Of a stretch of DNA of 45,662 bases, positions 7,587-15,346 are shown in pieces. The notes beneath the pieces were generated by a model. That model was not told the origin of the DNA and ran no database searches. It saw only the letters and a list, made by a program, of their open reading frames with translations. The stretch is from Nonomuraea lactucae (lineage in GTDB: Bacteria > Actinomycetota > Actinomycetes > Streptosporangiales > Streptosporangiaceae). The stretch spans positions 1-45,662 of the forward strand of contig NZ_QNFZ01000060.1 in NCBI RefSeq assembly GCF_003313395.1. The letters run 5' to 3'. Every line of letters begins with the position of its first letter. Position 1 is the stretch's first letter. Made by a program: the position numbers and the translations under genes.

Positions 7587-8314
7587 TGGCCTGGCACAAG
7601 GGCATGCTGCTCGCCTTCGACCTGGAGACCACCGGCATCGACGTCGAGGCCGACCGGATCGTCACCGGCTGTGTTTCCCTCATCAACGGCACCACCGGCG
7701 AGGCCCAGACCAAGACCCTCCTCACCGACCCCGGCATCGAGATTCCCGAGGGCGCCACCGCGGTGCATGGCATCACCACCGAGTACGCGCGTGAGCACGG
7801 CGACGATCCGATGACCGTGGTCGGCCTGCTCACCGACATCCTCACGGGGCAGGTGTACGACGGGGTGCCGATCGTCGGCTACAACCTCGCCTACGACCTC
7901 ACCCTCCTCGACCGCGAGAGCCGTAGGCACGGGCTGGAGTCGTTCGCCGAGCGGTTCCTGGGCGCGCGGCCGGTGGTGATCGACGGCTTCGTCCTCGACA
8001 AGCACCTCGACAAGTGGCGGAAGGGATCCCGGAAGCTCGCCGACGTGTGCGCGCACTACGACGTCCGCATCGACGGCGCGCACGACGCCTCGCACGACGC
8101 CCTTGCCGCAGCCCGGGTCGTCTACCGGATCGCCCAGCGCAACCCGCGCATCGCCGAGATGCCGCTGCACGAGTTGCACGAGCTCCAGGTGCGCGCAAAG
8201 GCCGAGCAGGCCCGCTCGTTCCGCGCCTACCTGGAGCGGCAGGGCAAGCCCTTCGACGACGTGCGCGAGGAGTGGCCCATCGTCCCCTTCGAGCGTCAGG
8301 AGGCCCTGGCATGA
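7586..8314 (+). CDS. DnaQ-like DEDDh 3'-5' exonuclease
   Basis: 242 aa. Motif Exo I is LAFDLETTG (D12, E14), Exo II is GYNLAYDLTLLDRE, and Exo III is HDASHDALAAA with the His-x4-Asp of the DEDDh class. All catalytic residues appear present. It probably trims or proofreads 3' ends during phage replication or recombination; no polymerase domain is attached. The start lies in a TGATG overlap and the stop in an ATGA overlap. Confidence 0.88.
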   Translation: MAWHKGMLLAFDLETTGIDVEADRIVTGCVSLINGTTGEAQTKTLLTDPGIEIPEGATAVHGITTEYAREHGDDPMTVVGLLTDILTGQVYDGVPIVGYNLAYDLTLLDRESRRHGLESFAERFLGARPVVIDGFVLDKHLDKWRKGSRKLADVCAHYDVRIDGAHDASHDALAAARVVYRIAQRNPRIAEMPLHELHELQVRAKAEQARSFRAYLERQGKPFDDVREEWPIVPFERQEALA

Positions 8315-8724
8315 CGCAGCTGCGACGCACCACCTTCACCCGCGTCACTCAGCCGATCGTCGGGGCCGTGATCAAGTACCCGTCCGGCCCCGTCGTCCCG
8401 ATCGAGTTCCACGGGGCCGGCACGAGCGAGGACCTGGCCCTGCTCCTGTCCGACCCCGTAGAGGCCCGCGGGCTGGCTAACGCGAGCGCGATCGCGGCCA
8501 GCGTGCTGGAGGCCGAGCACGGCATGCCCGCGCCCGAGCGCGCCGAGTGCGGTGGCAACCCGGTCGAGTGCGCGCACGAGACGGCACGCGGCCAGCTGGA
8601 GGAGGAGCGGGACGTCTACCGTGCCATCCTCACCCGGCTCACTACTGCGGAGCGGCCGTCCGAGCTGTGGCCGGCCATCCGCGACGCCAGCGTGGCCCTG
8701 CAGCAGTGGGCAGGCCAGCCATGA
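8311..8724 (+). CDS. Hypothetical early protein
   Basis: 137 aa, preceded by AGGAGG inside the exonuclease gene and overlapping it as ATGA. Beta-rich N-terminal segment (VGAVIKYPSGPVVPIEFHG), then helices with a Cys pair (CGGNPVECAHE) and a C-terminal amphipathic helix. No family is recognised. The stop overlaps the RuvC-like gene start. Confidence 0.6.
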   Translation: MTQLRRTTFTRVTQPIVGAVIKYPSGPVVPIEFHGAGTSEDLALLLSDPVEARGLANASAIAASVLEAEHGMPAPERAECGGNPVECAHETARGQLEEERDVYRAILTRLTTAERPSELWPAIRDASVALQQWAGQP

Positions 8725-9248
8725 CCGCCCCGCGCGTGATCGGCCTCGACCTGTCCCTCACCGCCACTGGCATTGCCACCTGGGACGGGCGCCCCCTCTC
8801 CACCATCCGCACCGTGACGTCCGACGGCGACGAGCGCCTGCGCCGCATCATGGTCACCGTCCGGGCCAACGCCTACGACTACGTCCGCGACGAGCCGATC
8901 GAGCTGGCCGTCATCGAGGACCTGCCCACCCACGCGCACAGCGCGGGCATCACCGGAATGGTCCACGGCGCCGTGCGCATCGCCCTCATGGAGCTGAAGG
9001 TGCCGTACGCGCTCGTGCCCCCGGCCACCCTCAAGAAGTTCGCCACGGGTAAAGGCAACGCGACCAAGCCCGACATGCGCATGGCTCTCTACCAGCGCGC
9101 CGGACTCGACATTCGCGACGACAACCAGGTGGACGCCTGGTGGCTTCGCGCGGCCGGCCTCGACGCCCTCGGCCACCCGCTCGTCGAACTACCCAAGACT
9201 CAGCGCGAGGCACTGGCCAAGATGACGTGGCCGGAGGCGGCCAGGTGA
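8721..9248 (+). CDS. RuvC-like Holliday junction resolvase
   Basis: 175 aa, close to E. coli RuvC (173 aa). Acidic residues of the RNase H-like fold are visible: D10 in VIGLDLSLTATG, Glu in LAVIEDLPTHAHS (near 70), and the C-terminal pair in DDNQVDAWWL (near 141-146). The KKFATGKGNATKPDM stretch matches the basic loop of RuvC-like proteins. It likely resolves branched DNA before packaging and fits the adjacent exonuclease genes. The ATG at 8721 overlaps the previous stop. Confidence 0.85.
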   Translation: MTAPRVIGLDLSLTATGIATWDGRPLSTIRTVTSDGDERLRRIMVTVRANAYDYVRDEPIELAVIEDLPTHAHSAGITGMVHGAVRIALMELKVPYALVPPATLKKFATGKGNATKPDMRMALYQRAGLDIRDDNQVDAWWLRAAGLDALGHPLVELPKTQREALAKMTWPEAAR

Positions 9249-9538
9249 GCGACATCAAGACCACCGTAGAGGTCACCTGCTGGTGCTGTGGAGAACCCGG
9301 CATCCACGGAGGCCGTGGCCTGCGCCGCGCCTGCTACAGCCGCTACCTCCGCGCAGGCACGCTGGACCAGTTTCCCCCGCTGAAAACCGGCCTGCCGTGC
9401 CTATGGCGGCTGGAGGAGTACGCCGAACTTCGCAACCGCCGCATCAGCGTACGCGTGGCCGCCGAGCGGATAGGGGTCTCCAAGCGGACCGCCGAGCGGT
9501 ACGAGGCCCGGCTCAAGGCCCCGGAGGCGGCACGATGA
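9245..9538 (+). CDS. Zinc-knuckle / HTH DNA-binding protein
   Basis: 97 aa, GTG start in a GTGA overlap. The N-terminus has CWCCGEPG and a further Cys, a probable zinc knuckle. Residues 60-90 form a helix-turn-helix (RISVRVAAERIGVSKRTAER). It could be a small early or middle regulator. The stop overlaps the WhiB-like gene as ATGA. Confidence 0.65.
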   Translation: MSDIKTTVEVTCWCCGEPGIHGGRGLRRACYSRYLRAGTLDQFPPLKTGLPCLWRLEEYAELRNRRISVRVAAERIGVSKRTAERYEARLKAPEAAR

Positions 9539-10053
9539 CCGCACTCGCCCTCGACTACATGCCCACCTGGACAGGCGTCGGCCTATGCATAGGCCAGCCC
9601 GAGCTCATGTACCCAGACAGCCCGGCCGCCCTACGGGCGGCCCGCGCTACCTGCCGCGCGTGCCCGGTGCTGGCCGAGTGCCGCGACTGGGTGCTGTCCA
9701 TCCCCGACTACCTCGGCCCGGATGGCGTCGTCGCCGCCATGACCGCCTCGGAGCGCGAGCGCGTCATCCTCAGCCGCCTCCCGCCCAAGCAGTGCCGGAA
9801 CTGCAGGGAGCTCAAGCCCCAGCAGGAGTTCGGCATCAACACGCCGGGACGGGCCGCCCGCCGCGCCATCTGCCGGAGCTGCGCAAATCAGCCCCCGGCC
9901 AAGACCGACGCCCTACCTGGTGAGCCCCTCAAGACCTGCCCCCGCTGCAACACACCGCGCGGAGTCAGCCGCTTCTACCTCAACCGCAAGAACCCCGACG
10001 GCCTCGCCGTCTGGTGCAAACCCTGCTTCCAATCTCTGAAGGGAAACCAGTGA
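9535..10053 (+). CDS. WhiB-like iron-sulfur domain with two zinc ribbons
   Basis: 172 aa. The N-terminal domain has the four Wbl cysteines C18, C40, C43 and C49 (CxxC-x5-C) with the typical CRACPVLAECRDWVL helix. The usual GVWGG turn is replaced by PDGVVAAMT. Two ribbons follow: CRNCRELKPQQEF to CRSCAN, and CPRCNTPRGVSRFY to CKPC. Wbl proteins bind a 4Fe-4S cluster and sigma-A region 4; actinophage versions can redirect host transcription. Adding two ribbons is unusual. The changed turn may alter sigma binding. Confidence 0.75.
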   Translation: MTALALDYMPTWTGVGLCIGQPELMYPDSPAALRAARATCRACPVLAECRDWVLSIPDYLGPDGVVAAMTASERERVILSRLPPKQCRNCRELKPQQEFGINTPGRAARRAICRSCANQPPAKTDALPGEPLKTCPRCNTPRGVSRFYLNRKNPDGLAVWCKPCFQSLKGNQ

Positions 10054-10109
10054 CCACCACCGACGAGCTCAGCATCGGCATCATGTGCGGCGCCCCGGCG
10101 AGCGTGTGA
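10050..10109 (+). CDS. Possible 19-codon mini-gene
   Basis: A GTG at 10050 overlaps the WhiB-like stop (GTGA). The frame runs 19 codons to a TGA that overlaps the next start (TGATG). This preserves the coupling chain seen through the operon, so it may be translated as a relay or leader. The product is too short to assess. Confidence 0.3.
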   Translation: MTTTDELSIGIMCGAPASV

Positions 10110-10450
10110 TGCTGCGCGACTGGCTCCGCGGCCGGGCCGCGCTGGCGGCCGAGCTGTACGACACACGGGCAGCGCGCGACCAGCTGGCGGCCGAGCTGCA
10201 CACCGCCGAGGCCGCCAACGCCCGGCTGACCAAGCAGCGCAACCACCTCGGCGACCAGCTCGACGAGGCCCGCCGTGCCCTCCTGCGGGAACGCCGAGAC
10301 CGCGCGGTCGCCGAGGAGACCACCATCGCCATGCCCGCGGTTGTCACCCGCGCCGACCTGCTGAAGGAGCGCGCCCGCGCGGACGCCCTCGCCCAGCGAG
10401 TCGACCAGCTCCAGCACGCCAACATGGCCATGGACCGGCCCGCTCGATGA
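10109..10450 (+). CDS. Coiled-coil early protein
   Basis: 113 aa from the ATG at 10109 (a GTG at 10106 is equally possible). Almost entirely charged helix with heptad-like spacing (RAALAAELYDTRAARDQLAA, then LTKQRNHLGDQLDEARRALL), so it probably dimerises. No catalytic motif. The stop overlaps the next start as ATGA. Confidence 0.65.
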   Translation: MLRDWLRGRAALAAELYDTRAARDQLAAELHTAEAANARLTKQRNHLGDQLDEARRALLRERRDRAVAEETTIAMPAVVTRADLLKERARADALAQRVDQLQHANMAMDRPAR

Positions 10451-10794
10451 ACCCCTGCGTCCACTGGGACGGCGCCGCGGCCACCCGCTGCGGGGCCGTC
10501 CCCACGCGCTTCTACATCCAGGGCTGGCGCTGCACAGCAAACACCCCCGCAGCCATCGCAGGCGAACCCGAACCGCCCGCCGGCTACTGCGCACCCAAGC
10601 GGTGCCTGTGCGGCGACTGCCCCAGCTGGACGCTGGGCAACCCGTATGCCTCGCTCGTCGACTCCTGGGTCACCGACGCCCGCAACATCGCCACCGGCAA
10701 ACGCCGCGCCTCCCCCGAGCTGCAGGCCGCGGCCAAGGCCACCGTCGCCGAGCAGCGCGAGCGCGAGTCGCGCCTCCGTGCCCGCGCGCCTTGA
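10447..10794 (+). CDS. Cys-rich early protein
   Basis: 115 aa. Cysteines at about positions 4, 15, 29, 48, 53, 55 and 58, with a KRCLCGDCPSW cluster, suggest two metal sites. A helical, Arg-rich tail follows (AAAKATVAEQRERESRLRAR). It is the last gene of the overlapping early chain before the repeat region at 10801. No family is recognised. Confidence 0.6.
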   Translation: MNPCVHWDGAAATRCGAVPTRFYIQGWRCTANTPAAIAGEPEPPAGYCAPKRCLCGDCPSWTLGNPYASLVDSWVTDARNIATGKRRASPELQAAAKATVAEQRERESRLRARAP

Positions 10795-10800
10795 CGCGAC

Positions 10801-10929
10801 CCGACTGAAATACATCACATCGTCTGACCTGCAGTCTTTCGCCCCAACAAGGGCGACCACGACCATCGGTCTCCGCTATCACCGCAGGTCACGCCCATCT
10901 TATGGACTTCAGTCGGAATACATCACATC
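10801..10929. repeat. Nested dyad and direct repeats before helicase (origin or operator candidate)
   Basis: The 175-bp gap holds two pairs of inverted arms sharing one axis near 10858: CCGACTGAA (10801-10809) with TTCAGTCGG (10908-10916), and GACCTGC (10826-10832) with GCAGGTC (10884-10890). A hairpin TCGCCC/GGGCGA (10839-10856) lies inside. Each outer arm is followed by the same 12-mer, ATACATCACATC (10810-10821 and 10918-10929), in direct orientation. It is more AT-rich than its surroundings. An origin, a large operator or a structured leader are all possible. Confidence 0.5.
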
Positions 10930-10969
10930 CCGCCCCAACCTCCACCCCTGAACCACCCGGGAGACACGG

Positions 10970-12376
10970 TTGACCACCGAGCAGGACTCCAAGCTCTGGG
11001 ACCTCGGCGCAGAGCAAGCCGTGCTCGGCACCTGCATGACCGTGCAGTACATCGTCCCCCACATCCGCACAGCACTCCCCGACCCCGAGGCCTTCTACAG
11101 ACCCGCCCACCGGACCATCTACCAGGCCATCCTCGACCTACACGATGCCGACGCCCCTACAGACGCCGTCATCCTCGGCGACAAACTCCAACGCGAAAGC
11201 ACCCTCGACAAGATCGACGGCGGGCTGCTCTACCTCCACGAGCTCATGGCCGCCGCACCCCTCGCCGGAGACCCCGCCTTCCACGCCGGAATCGTCGCCC
11301 GACACGCCAACACCAGGCGCAGCCTCGCCGCCCTCACCCGCGGCATCCAATGGGTCACCAACGCAGCAGCCACCGACAACATCCACGACGCGCTGACAGC
11401 CGTCCAGGAAGAGATCAGCAAGGCCCTCGGCGACATCGCCGGCTCCAACACCAACGCCGCCAACGCCCTCGCCGGGCTCTACACCCCCATCGACTGGACA
11501 GCCGCGTTCTCCTCCCAGCCCGAGGAGATCCCCTGGCTGGTGGAGAACCTCATCGAGCAGGGCCGCTCCATCGCCATCTACAGCCCGCCCAAGGCTGGCA
11601 AGAGCCTGTTCACGCTGGAGATCGCCGCCGCCCTCGCCACCGGCCGGCCAGTCCTCAGCCAACCCGCCCAGCCGCCCGCGCGCATCCTGTACATCGACAT
11701 CGAGAACAGCCAAGCCGACATCGTCGAACGCCTCACCAACCTCGGCTACGGACCCGCCGACCTTGAGCTGCTCCAGACCAACCTGGTCTACTTCAGCTTC
11801 CCCAGCCTGCCCGTCCTCGACTCCGCGGCCGGCGGCCAGCACCTCCTGGCGCTCGCCAAGGCCCACCAGCCCGCCCTCGTCGTCATCGACACCGTCAGCC
11901 GGGTGATCGAGGGCAGCGAGAACGATGCCGACACCTTCGCCAACCTCTACCGCCATGCGCTCGCCCCGTTGAAGGGCATGGGCGTCAGCGTCATCCGCCT
12001 CGACCACTCCGGCAAGGACTTGGAGAAGGGCCAGCGCGGCAGCAGCGCGAAGGGCGCCGACGTGGACGCCGTCTGGCTGCTCGTCAAGGTCAGCGAGACC
12101 TCGCTGTACCTCAAGCGGGAGATGTCCCGCGCGAACCACGGCGTGCCGCTGATCGAGCTGCGCCGCCGGGCCGATCCGCTGCGCCACGAGCTCGCCGTGG
12201 GCGGCTCCGGGCTGCCGCCGAAGGTGACCGCGCTCATAGACAAGCTGGACGGCCTCCAGGTGCCTCTGGACGCCGGGCGGGACGCGATCCGCGACGAGCT
12301 CGCCCTGGCGGGGTTCAAAGCGTCGAACGAGACCATCTCGGCGGCCATCGCGGCGCGTCGTGCGGGGCTCCGATGA
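10970..12376 (+). CDS. Replicative helicase: DnaB N-domain plus RepA-like RecA-fold ATPase
   Basis: 468 aa, TTG start with GGGAG upstream. Residues 8-115 look like the DnaB N-terminal domain (AEQAVLGTCM, then YRPAHRTIYQAILDLHD). Residues about 180-380 are a RecA-fold ATPase of the RepA/AAA_25 type: Walker A SPPKAGKS at 205-212, Walker B LVVIDTVS near 305, then LDHSGKDLEKGQRGSSAKG. This is the expected hexameric helicase or loader of a phage replisome; no primase domain was seen. Repeat-rich DNA lies on both sides. Confidence 0.85.
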   Translation: MTTEQDSKLWDLGAEQAVLGTCMTVQYIVPHIRTALPDPEAFYRPAHRTIYQAILDLHDADAPTDAVILGDKLQRESTLDKIDGGLLYLHELMAAAPLAGDPAFHAGIVARHANTRRSLAALTRGIQWVTNAAATDNIHDALTAVQEEISKALGDIAGSNTNAANALAGLYTPIDWTAAFSSQPEEIPWLVENLIEQGRSIAIYSPPKAGKSLFTLEIAAALATGRPVLSQPAQPPARILYIDIENSQADIVERLTNLGYGPADLELLQTNLVYFSFPSLPVLDSAAGGQHLLALAKAHQPALVVIDTVSRVIEGSENDADTFANLYRHALAPLKGMGVSVIRLDHSGKDLEKGQRGSSAKGADVDAVWLLVKVSETSLYLKREMSRANHGVPLIELRRRADPLRHELAVGGSGLPPKVTALIDKLDGLQVPLDAGRDAIRDELALAGFKASNETISAAIAARRAGLR

Positions 12377-13122
12377 GGGGCCGCGGAGCGGCTGTCCGGG
12401 ACGCTGTCCGGGCCTGTCTAAAGATCTTGGAACTGTCCGGGACAGACCCCCGAGCAAGATCGTTAAATACCCCCCGGAGGGTGTGTCGCAACTCTGCGAC
12501 CTGCCGTCCAAGCTGTCCCGGACAGGAGGCAGAACATTTGTCTGTTACGCGAACCCGCAGATCACAACGCCGCAACCCCCCAATACCCCCCGAGGGTTTA
12601 ACGGCCCTATTCGACCTGTCCCCACCCCAAGACGATCACCCACAAAACCCCAGCACACACCTGTCCCGGACAGGTCCCGGACAGCTAGACGATCTTCAGC
12701 CGGGCAGCGTGGCCGGGACCTGTCCCCGTCCTCTCCTCTCTACAGAGAGGACGGGGTCCCGGACAGCCCCAGTCCCGGACACCCGAACCCGCCACCGAGC
12801 CCGCCCCAAGACCCTCATCACAGGCGACTGCGACCCCCACTGCACCACCTGCGGACGACCCGAAGGCGCCGGCTACTGCAACCCCTGCACCACCCTCTGC
12901 GAACACATGAACCAGCCCCACAACGCCGACATCTGCATCACCCTCACCCGAGCAGACGCCCACATCGTCATCAGCCCAGCCACCGGCTACATGCTCCTCC
13001 ACGTCAAGGAATGCCCCCACTGCGGCAACACCCACTGGCACGCACCCCTCGACCACCCACACCGAACCGCCCACTGCGGCAAGCCCTACATCCTCAACAT
13101 CAAGGAGCCACACACCCCATGA
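12373..13122 (+). CDS. Zinc-ribbon protein, start uncertain (5' part is iteron DNA)
   Basis: The frame opens at an ATG overlapping the helicase stop (ATGA) and runs 249 codons. Only from about 12810 is codon use normal; before that it passes through the repeat array. The conserved-looking part has CTTCGRPEGAGYCNPC and CPHCGNTHWH to HCGKPY, at least two zinc knuckles. Either translation starts at 12373 and the origin lies inside the gene, as in lambda O, or it starts at the ATG at 12907, which omits the first knuckle. No start codon lies between 12757 and 12907 in this frame. Confidence 0.5.
   Translation: MRGRGAAVRDAVRACLKILELSGTDPRARSLNTPRRVCRNSATCRPSCPGQEAEHLSVTRTRRSQRRNPPIPPEGLTALFDLSPPQDDHPQNPSTHLSRTGPGQLDDLQPGSVAGTCPRPLLSTERTGSRTAPVPDTRTRHRARPKTLITGDCDPHCTTCGRPEGAGYCNPCTTLCEHMNQPHNADICITLTRADAHIVISPATGYMLLHVKECPHCGNTHWHAPLDHPHRTAHCGKPYILNIKEPHTP
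12392..12781. repeat. Iteron-like array of GTCCSGGAC dyads, candidate replication origin
   Basis: Seven exact GTCC[CG]GGAC cores in 390 bp. Three are full 13-bp palindromes CTGTCCSGGACAG (12433-12445, 12513-12525, 12661-12673). The others are at 12392-12402, 12674-12684, 12756-12766 and 12772-12781, with partial copies at 12404, 12616 and 12720. Between them lie two AATACCCCCCG-type blocks flanked by CGTTAAA (12461) and TTTAACG (12597). TTA, ATA, AGA and CTA triplets show that it is not normal coding sequence. Iterons plus AT-rich patches beside a helicase gene suggest an origin. Confidence 0.65.
12724..12756. repeat. Perfect 12-bp hairpin within the iteron array
   Basis: CCCCGTCCTCTC (12724-12735) pairs perfectly with GAGAGGACGGGG (12745-12756) around a 9-nt pyrimidine-rich loop. 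The stem sits between iteron halves at 12720 and 12756, so the half-sites flank it symmetrically. No T run follows on either strand. A structural origin element is more likely than a terminator. Confidence 0.6.
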
Positions 13123-13346
13123 ACAGAAGCACCAAGCCGCCAACGTTGGCCCAGGCCGCCGCGCGCGAAGAGAAGTACCTGACCGTCCGGGAGATCGCCG
13201 CGCGCATGCGCGTCTGCAAGATGACCGCCTACCGCCTCGTCCACGGCGACGCCTTCCCCGGCACGATCCGGGTCGGCCGGTCCATCCGTGTCCCAGCCAC
13301 CGCCGTCGACGCGTACCTGAAGGGCAGCGTGATCAGCCATGGCTAA
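13119..13346 (+). CDS. Excisionase/BldC-like small HTH protein
   Basis: 75 aa. Residues 20-70 form a MerR-like winged helix of the excisionase class (YLTVREIAARMRVCKMTAYR, then GRSIRVPATAVDAYLKG). It is a second Xis-type protein, besides the C-terminal domain of the gene at 2880. The start overlaps the zinc-ribbon gene stop as ATGA. Being far from int, it may be a middle-gene regulator or the true excisionase. Confidence 0.75.
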   Translation: MNRSTKPPTLAQAAAREEKYLTVREIAARMRVCKMTAYRLVHGDAFPGTIRVGRSIRVPATAVDAYLKGSVISHG

Positions 13347-13602
13347 CCGCCTTACGCCAGAACAGTCCGCGAAGATCGACCGAGCGTCCCGGCGCGTCCT
13401 GAAGGCCACGGGCGCAATCTCGGCGATCGTCTGGCTCCTGTTCGCCGCCGCCATCTGGCTCGGCGACTGGAGGCTCGCCGGTCTCGGCGCCCTCACCGCG
13501 CTCCCGGCGCTCCTCAGCGTCGCTGTGTACGGCCTGATGTCCAGCGACTCCTGGCGCCAGCAGCAGGCCGACCGGCTCAACGCCCCGAAGGCAGACGAGT
13601 GA
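13339..13602 (+). CDS. Small two-pass membrane protein
   Basis: 87 aa. A charged N-terminus is followed by two hydrophobic segments (AISAIVWLLFAAAIWLG and LAGLGALTALPALLSVAVYG) and a hydrophilic tail. It overlaps the preceding gene by 8 bp and the next by 4 bp. A holin is less likely because the lysis genes are 20 kb away. Function unknown. Confidence 0.65.
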   Translation: MANRLTPEQSAKIDRASRRVLKATGAISAIVWLLFAAAIWLGDWRLAGLGALTALPALLSVAVYGLMSSDSWRQQQADRLNAPKADE

Positions 13603-13952
13603 CCCCCGAGGAGGCCACCTGGGTGCGCACCAACGTGCTCGCCCGCGGGGGAGCCGCCCACCTGAGCATCATGTGCCGCTGCACCAACCCCCCGCTGTGC
13701 CACTACTGTTCCGGCGGCGGGACACCGCCCATACACGGCGTCGGCGACGGCATCGAAGTCATCGCCGAGTCGCACCTGCTCCGCAGGCGCAGCGGCAATC
13801 CCGTCACGGTCGGATCCGGCTGGAAGTGGCGGACGATCGACGTCTGGCTCGCCGATCGCGTCTGCCGCAATGTGTGCCCGTGCCGCTGCCATACGGAGAC
13901 GGACTGGCTGCCCGCCGGCACCCAAGCCGCCCTTTTCGACCTGTCCGTCTAA
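13599..13952 (+). CDS. Cys-rich hypothetical protein
   Basis: 117 aa, GTG start in a GTGA overlap. Two Cys clusters, MCRCTNPPLCHYC and CRNVCPCRCH, could bind metal; in between is a beta-rich segment (GIEVIAESHLLRRRSG). No known family. Likely a middle-expressed accessory protein. Confidence 0.6.
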   Translation: MTPEEATWVRTNVLARGGAAHLSIMCRCTNPPLCHYCSGGGTPPIHGVGDGIEVIAESHLLRRRSGNPVTVGSGWKWRTIDVWLADRVCRNVCPCRCHTETDWLPAGTQAALFDLSV

Positions 13953-13974
13953 CCACACCTCGGGGGAGCTGCCC

Positions 13975-14706
13975 GTGTCCCACCCCACGATTGAGACCCT
14001 GGACTGGCTCATCGAGTACTGGCCCGACCTCCTCGACGCCCGCCTCCCCATGGCCACCCGCCGGCCGTGGCAAACGCCCACCCTCGACGCCGAGGGCAAG
14101 GAACTGCTCGACGCCGCCGCCTACCTGGACAGGTACTTCCGCAACCCGCTCGGGGTCAGGGAGTCGCCGGCCCCGCTCGACGTCAACGTCCTCCAGACCG
14201 TCCTCGACGTCCTGGTGCACGCCGACGACCTCGCGGCCGAGCTCGGCGAATGGTCCGTCCGCCCACTCCTCGCCTCACCCGGCATGGGCGAGCTGGACGC
14301 CCGCCCCTACCTCGCGTACGCCCGCGCCCGCCTGGCCGAGGAGCAGGAGGACCTCGGGGAGCCGGGCCCGTGGAGCGAGTGGGCCGAGCCGATCGTGCAC
14401 CGCGTGTACGAGTCCGTCGCCCGCGCCCTGGCGATGCTGTACACCGGCCAGACCGTGCGCGTCATCTGCCCCTGGTGCCTCGGCCGGACGGCTGAGAACC
14501 CGATCGGCGGCGAGTACACGTGGCGGATCCACGAACTCCCCGGCCGGCCGCCCCAGATCGCGATCATCTGCCATGGCCAGTGCGAGCCCCCGCAGCGCGA
14601 GGTGGGCACGTGGTGGGGCGGCAAACCGTGCTGGCCGTTGTGGGACTGGGAACGGCTGGCCAAGCGGGTACGCGACCACGAAACACACGAGACCATTGGG
14701 GCATGA
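13975..14706 (+). CDS. Hypothetical protein with Cys/His-rich C-terminus
   Basis: 243 aa. The GTG at 13975 is preceded by GGGGGAG. The N-terminal 150 residues are helical; the C-terminus has CPWCLGRT and CHGQCEPP, separated by a beta segment, resembling a zinc ribbon. Similar helical-plus-ribbon proteins are frequent in actinomycete phages, but no function is known to me. The stop overlaps the next start as ATGA. Confidence 0.65.
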   Translation: MSHPTIETLDWLIEYWPDLLDARLPMATRRPWQTPTLDAEGKELLDAAAYLDRYFRNPLGVRESPAPLDVNVLQTVLDVLVHADDLAAELGEWSVRPLLASPGMGELDARPYLAYARARLAEEQEDLGEPGPWSEWAEPIVHRVYESVARALAMLYTGQTVRVICPWCLGRTAENPIGGEYTWRIHELPGRPPQIAIICHGQCEPPQREVGTWWGGKPCWPLWDWERLAKRVRDHETHETIGA

Positions 14707-15200
14707 GCATCCTGTTGCTGGCAGCAACTGAGCCCGACTGGTTCGCGCGTGGCATCGGAACCGCGGGCCTCGCCGTGGCACTCGTAGGCCTGATCTTCAC
14801 ATGGCGTACGTACAAGCGCGGCGGCTACCAGATCAAAGTTGCTGCGTCCGTGGAGACCGAGATGCTCCAGAACTACCCCGAGGGTGGTTCGACCCGGATG
14901 ACGTACGTGAACGTGATCGTGAGCAACCACCGGGCGGGGGAAGTCCAGATCGTGCGCTTCCATGGTCACGATGGCCTCAACCCGCCGCACGAGATCGGGC
15001 TGATCGGCGACGCCCAGCACACGCTCAAAGGAATCTCGCAAGCGAAGTGGCGTACGCACAGGGCTGGCTCCCCAAATGAGCCTGCTCACGGCGGGCGCGT
15101 CCGTATCGGCGCGGAACTCGCCAACGGCCGGATCGTCTGGAGTAACTGGATGGAGATAGGACCGAAAGCTGCAGCGGAAGTCCTGGCATCTCGTTACTGA
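14703..15200 (+). CDS. Membrane-anchored hypothetical protein
   Basis: 165 aa with one N-terminal transmembrane segment (GTAGLAVALVGLIFTW, residues 18-34), then a soluble beta-sandwich-like domain (TYVNVIVSNHRAGEVQIV, WSNWMEIGP). The architecture suggests an inner-membrane protein facing the cytoplasm. It closes the pre-packaging gene block. Confidence 0.65.
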   Translation: MSILLLAATEPDWFARGIGTAGLAVALVGLIFTWRTYKRGGYQIKVAASVETEMLQNYPEGGSTRMTYVNVIVSNHRAGEVQIVRFHGHDGLNPPHEIGLIGDAQHTLKGISQAKWRTHRAGSPNEPAHGGRVRIGAELANGRIVWSNWMEIGPKAAAEVLASRY

Positions 15201-15346
15201 CCTGGCTTGACACCGGGCCTGTGGATAACTCATGATCGAGGCGTCTTCGGCATGCCCGAAACCCGGAGGTGGTCACCATGGCCTAACCTCCCAACACAAC
15301 AAGGCCCCGCCCCGCGCGGGGCTTTCGCACATCCGGGGGGTGAACG
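15201..15346. promoter_or_regulatory. Gap before late genes: possible promoter and terminator
   Basis: TTGACA at 15208-15213, with CATGAT about 18 bp downstream, is a plausible late-operon promoter. At 15301-15325 a hairpin (GCCCCGC/GCGGGGC plus A-T pairs) with a short T run looks like a terminator or attenuator. A consensus ribosome site at 15265 leads only to a two-codon frame (ATG GCC TAA at 15278), perhaps a leader. This is also a reasonable place for the packaging start site, which I cannot identify. Confidence 0.4.

Noticed and set aside
15278-15286. Consensus ribosome site leading to a two-codon frame (ATG GCC TAA)
   Set aside because: Too short to call a gene. It could be a leader or a broken start; noted only under the regulatory gap.
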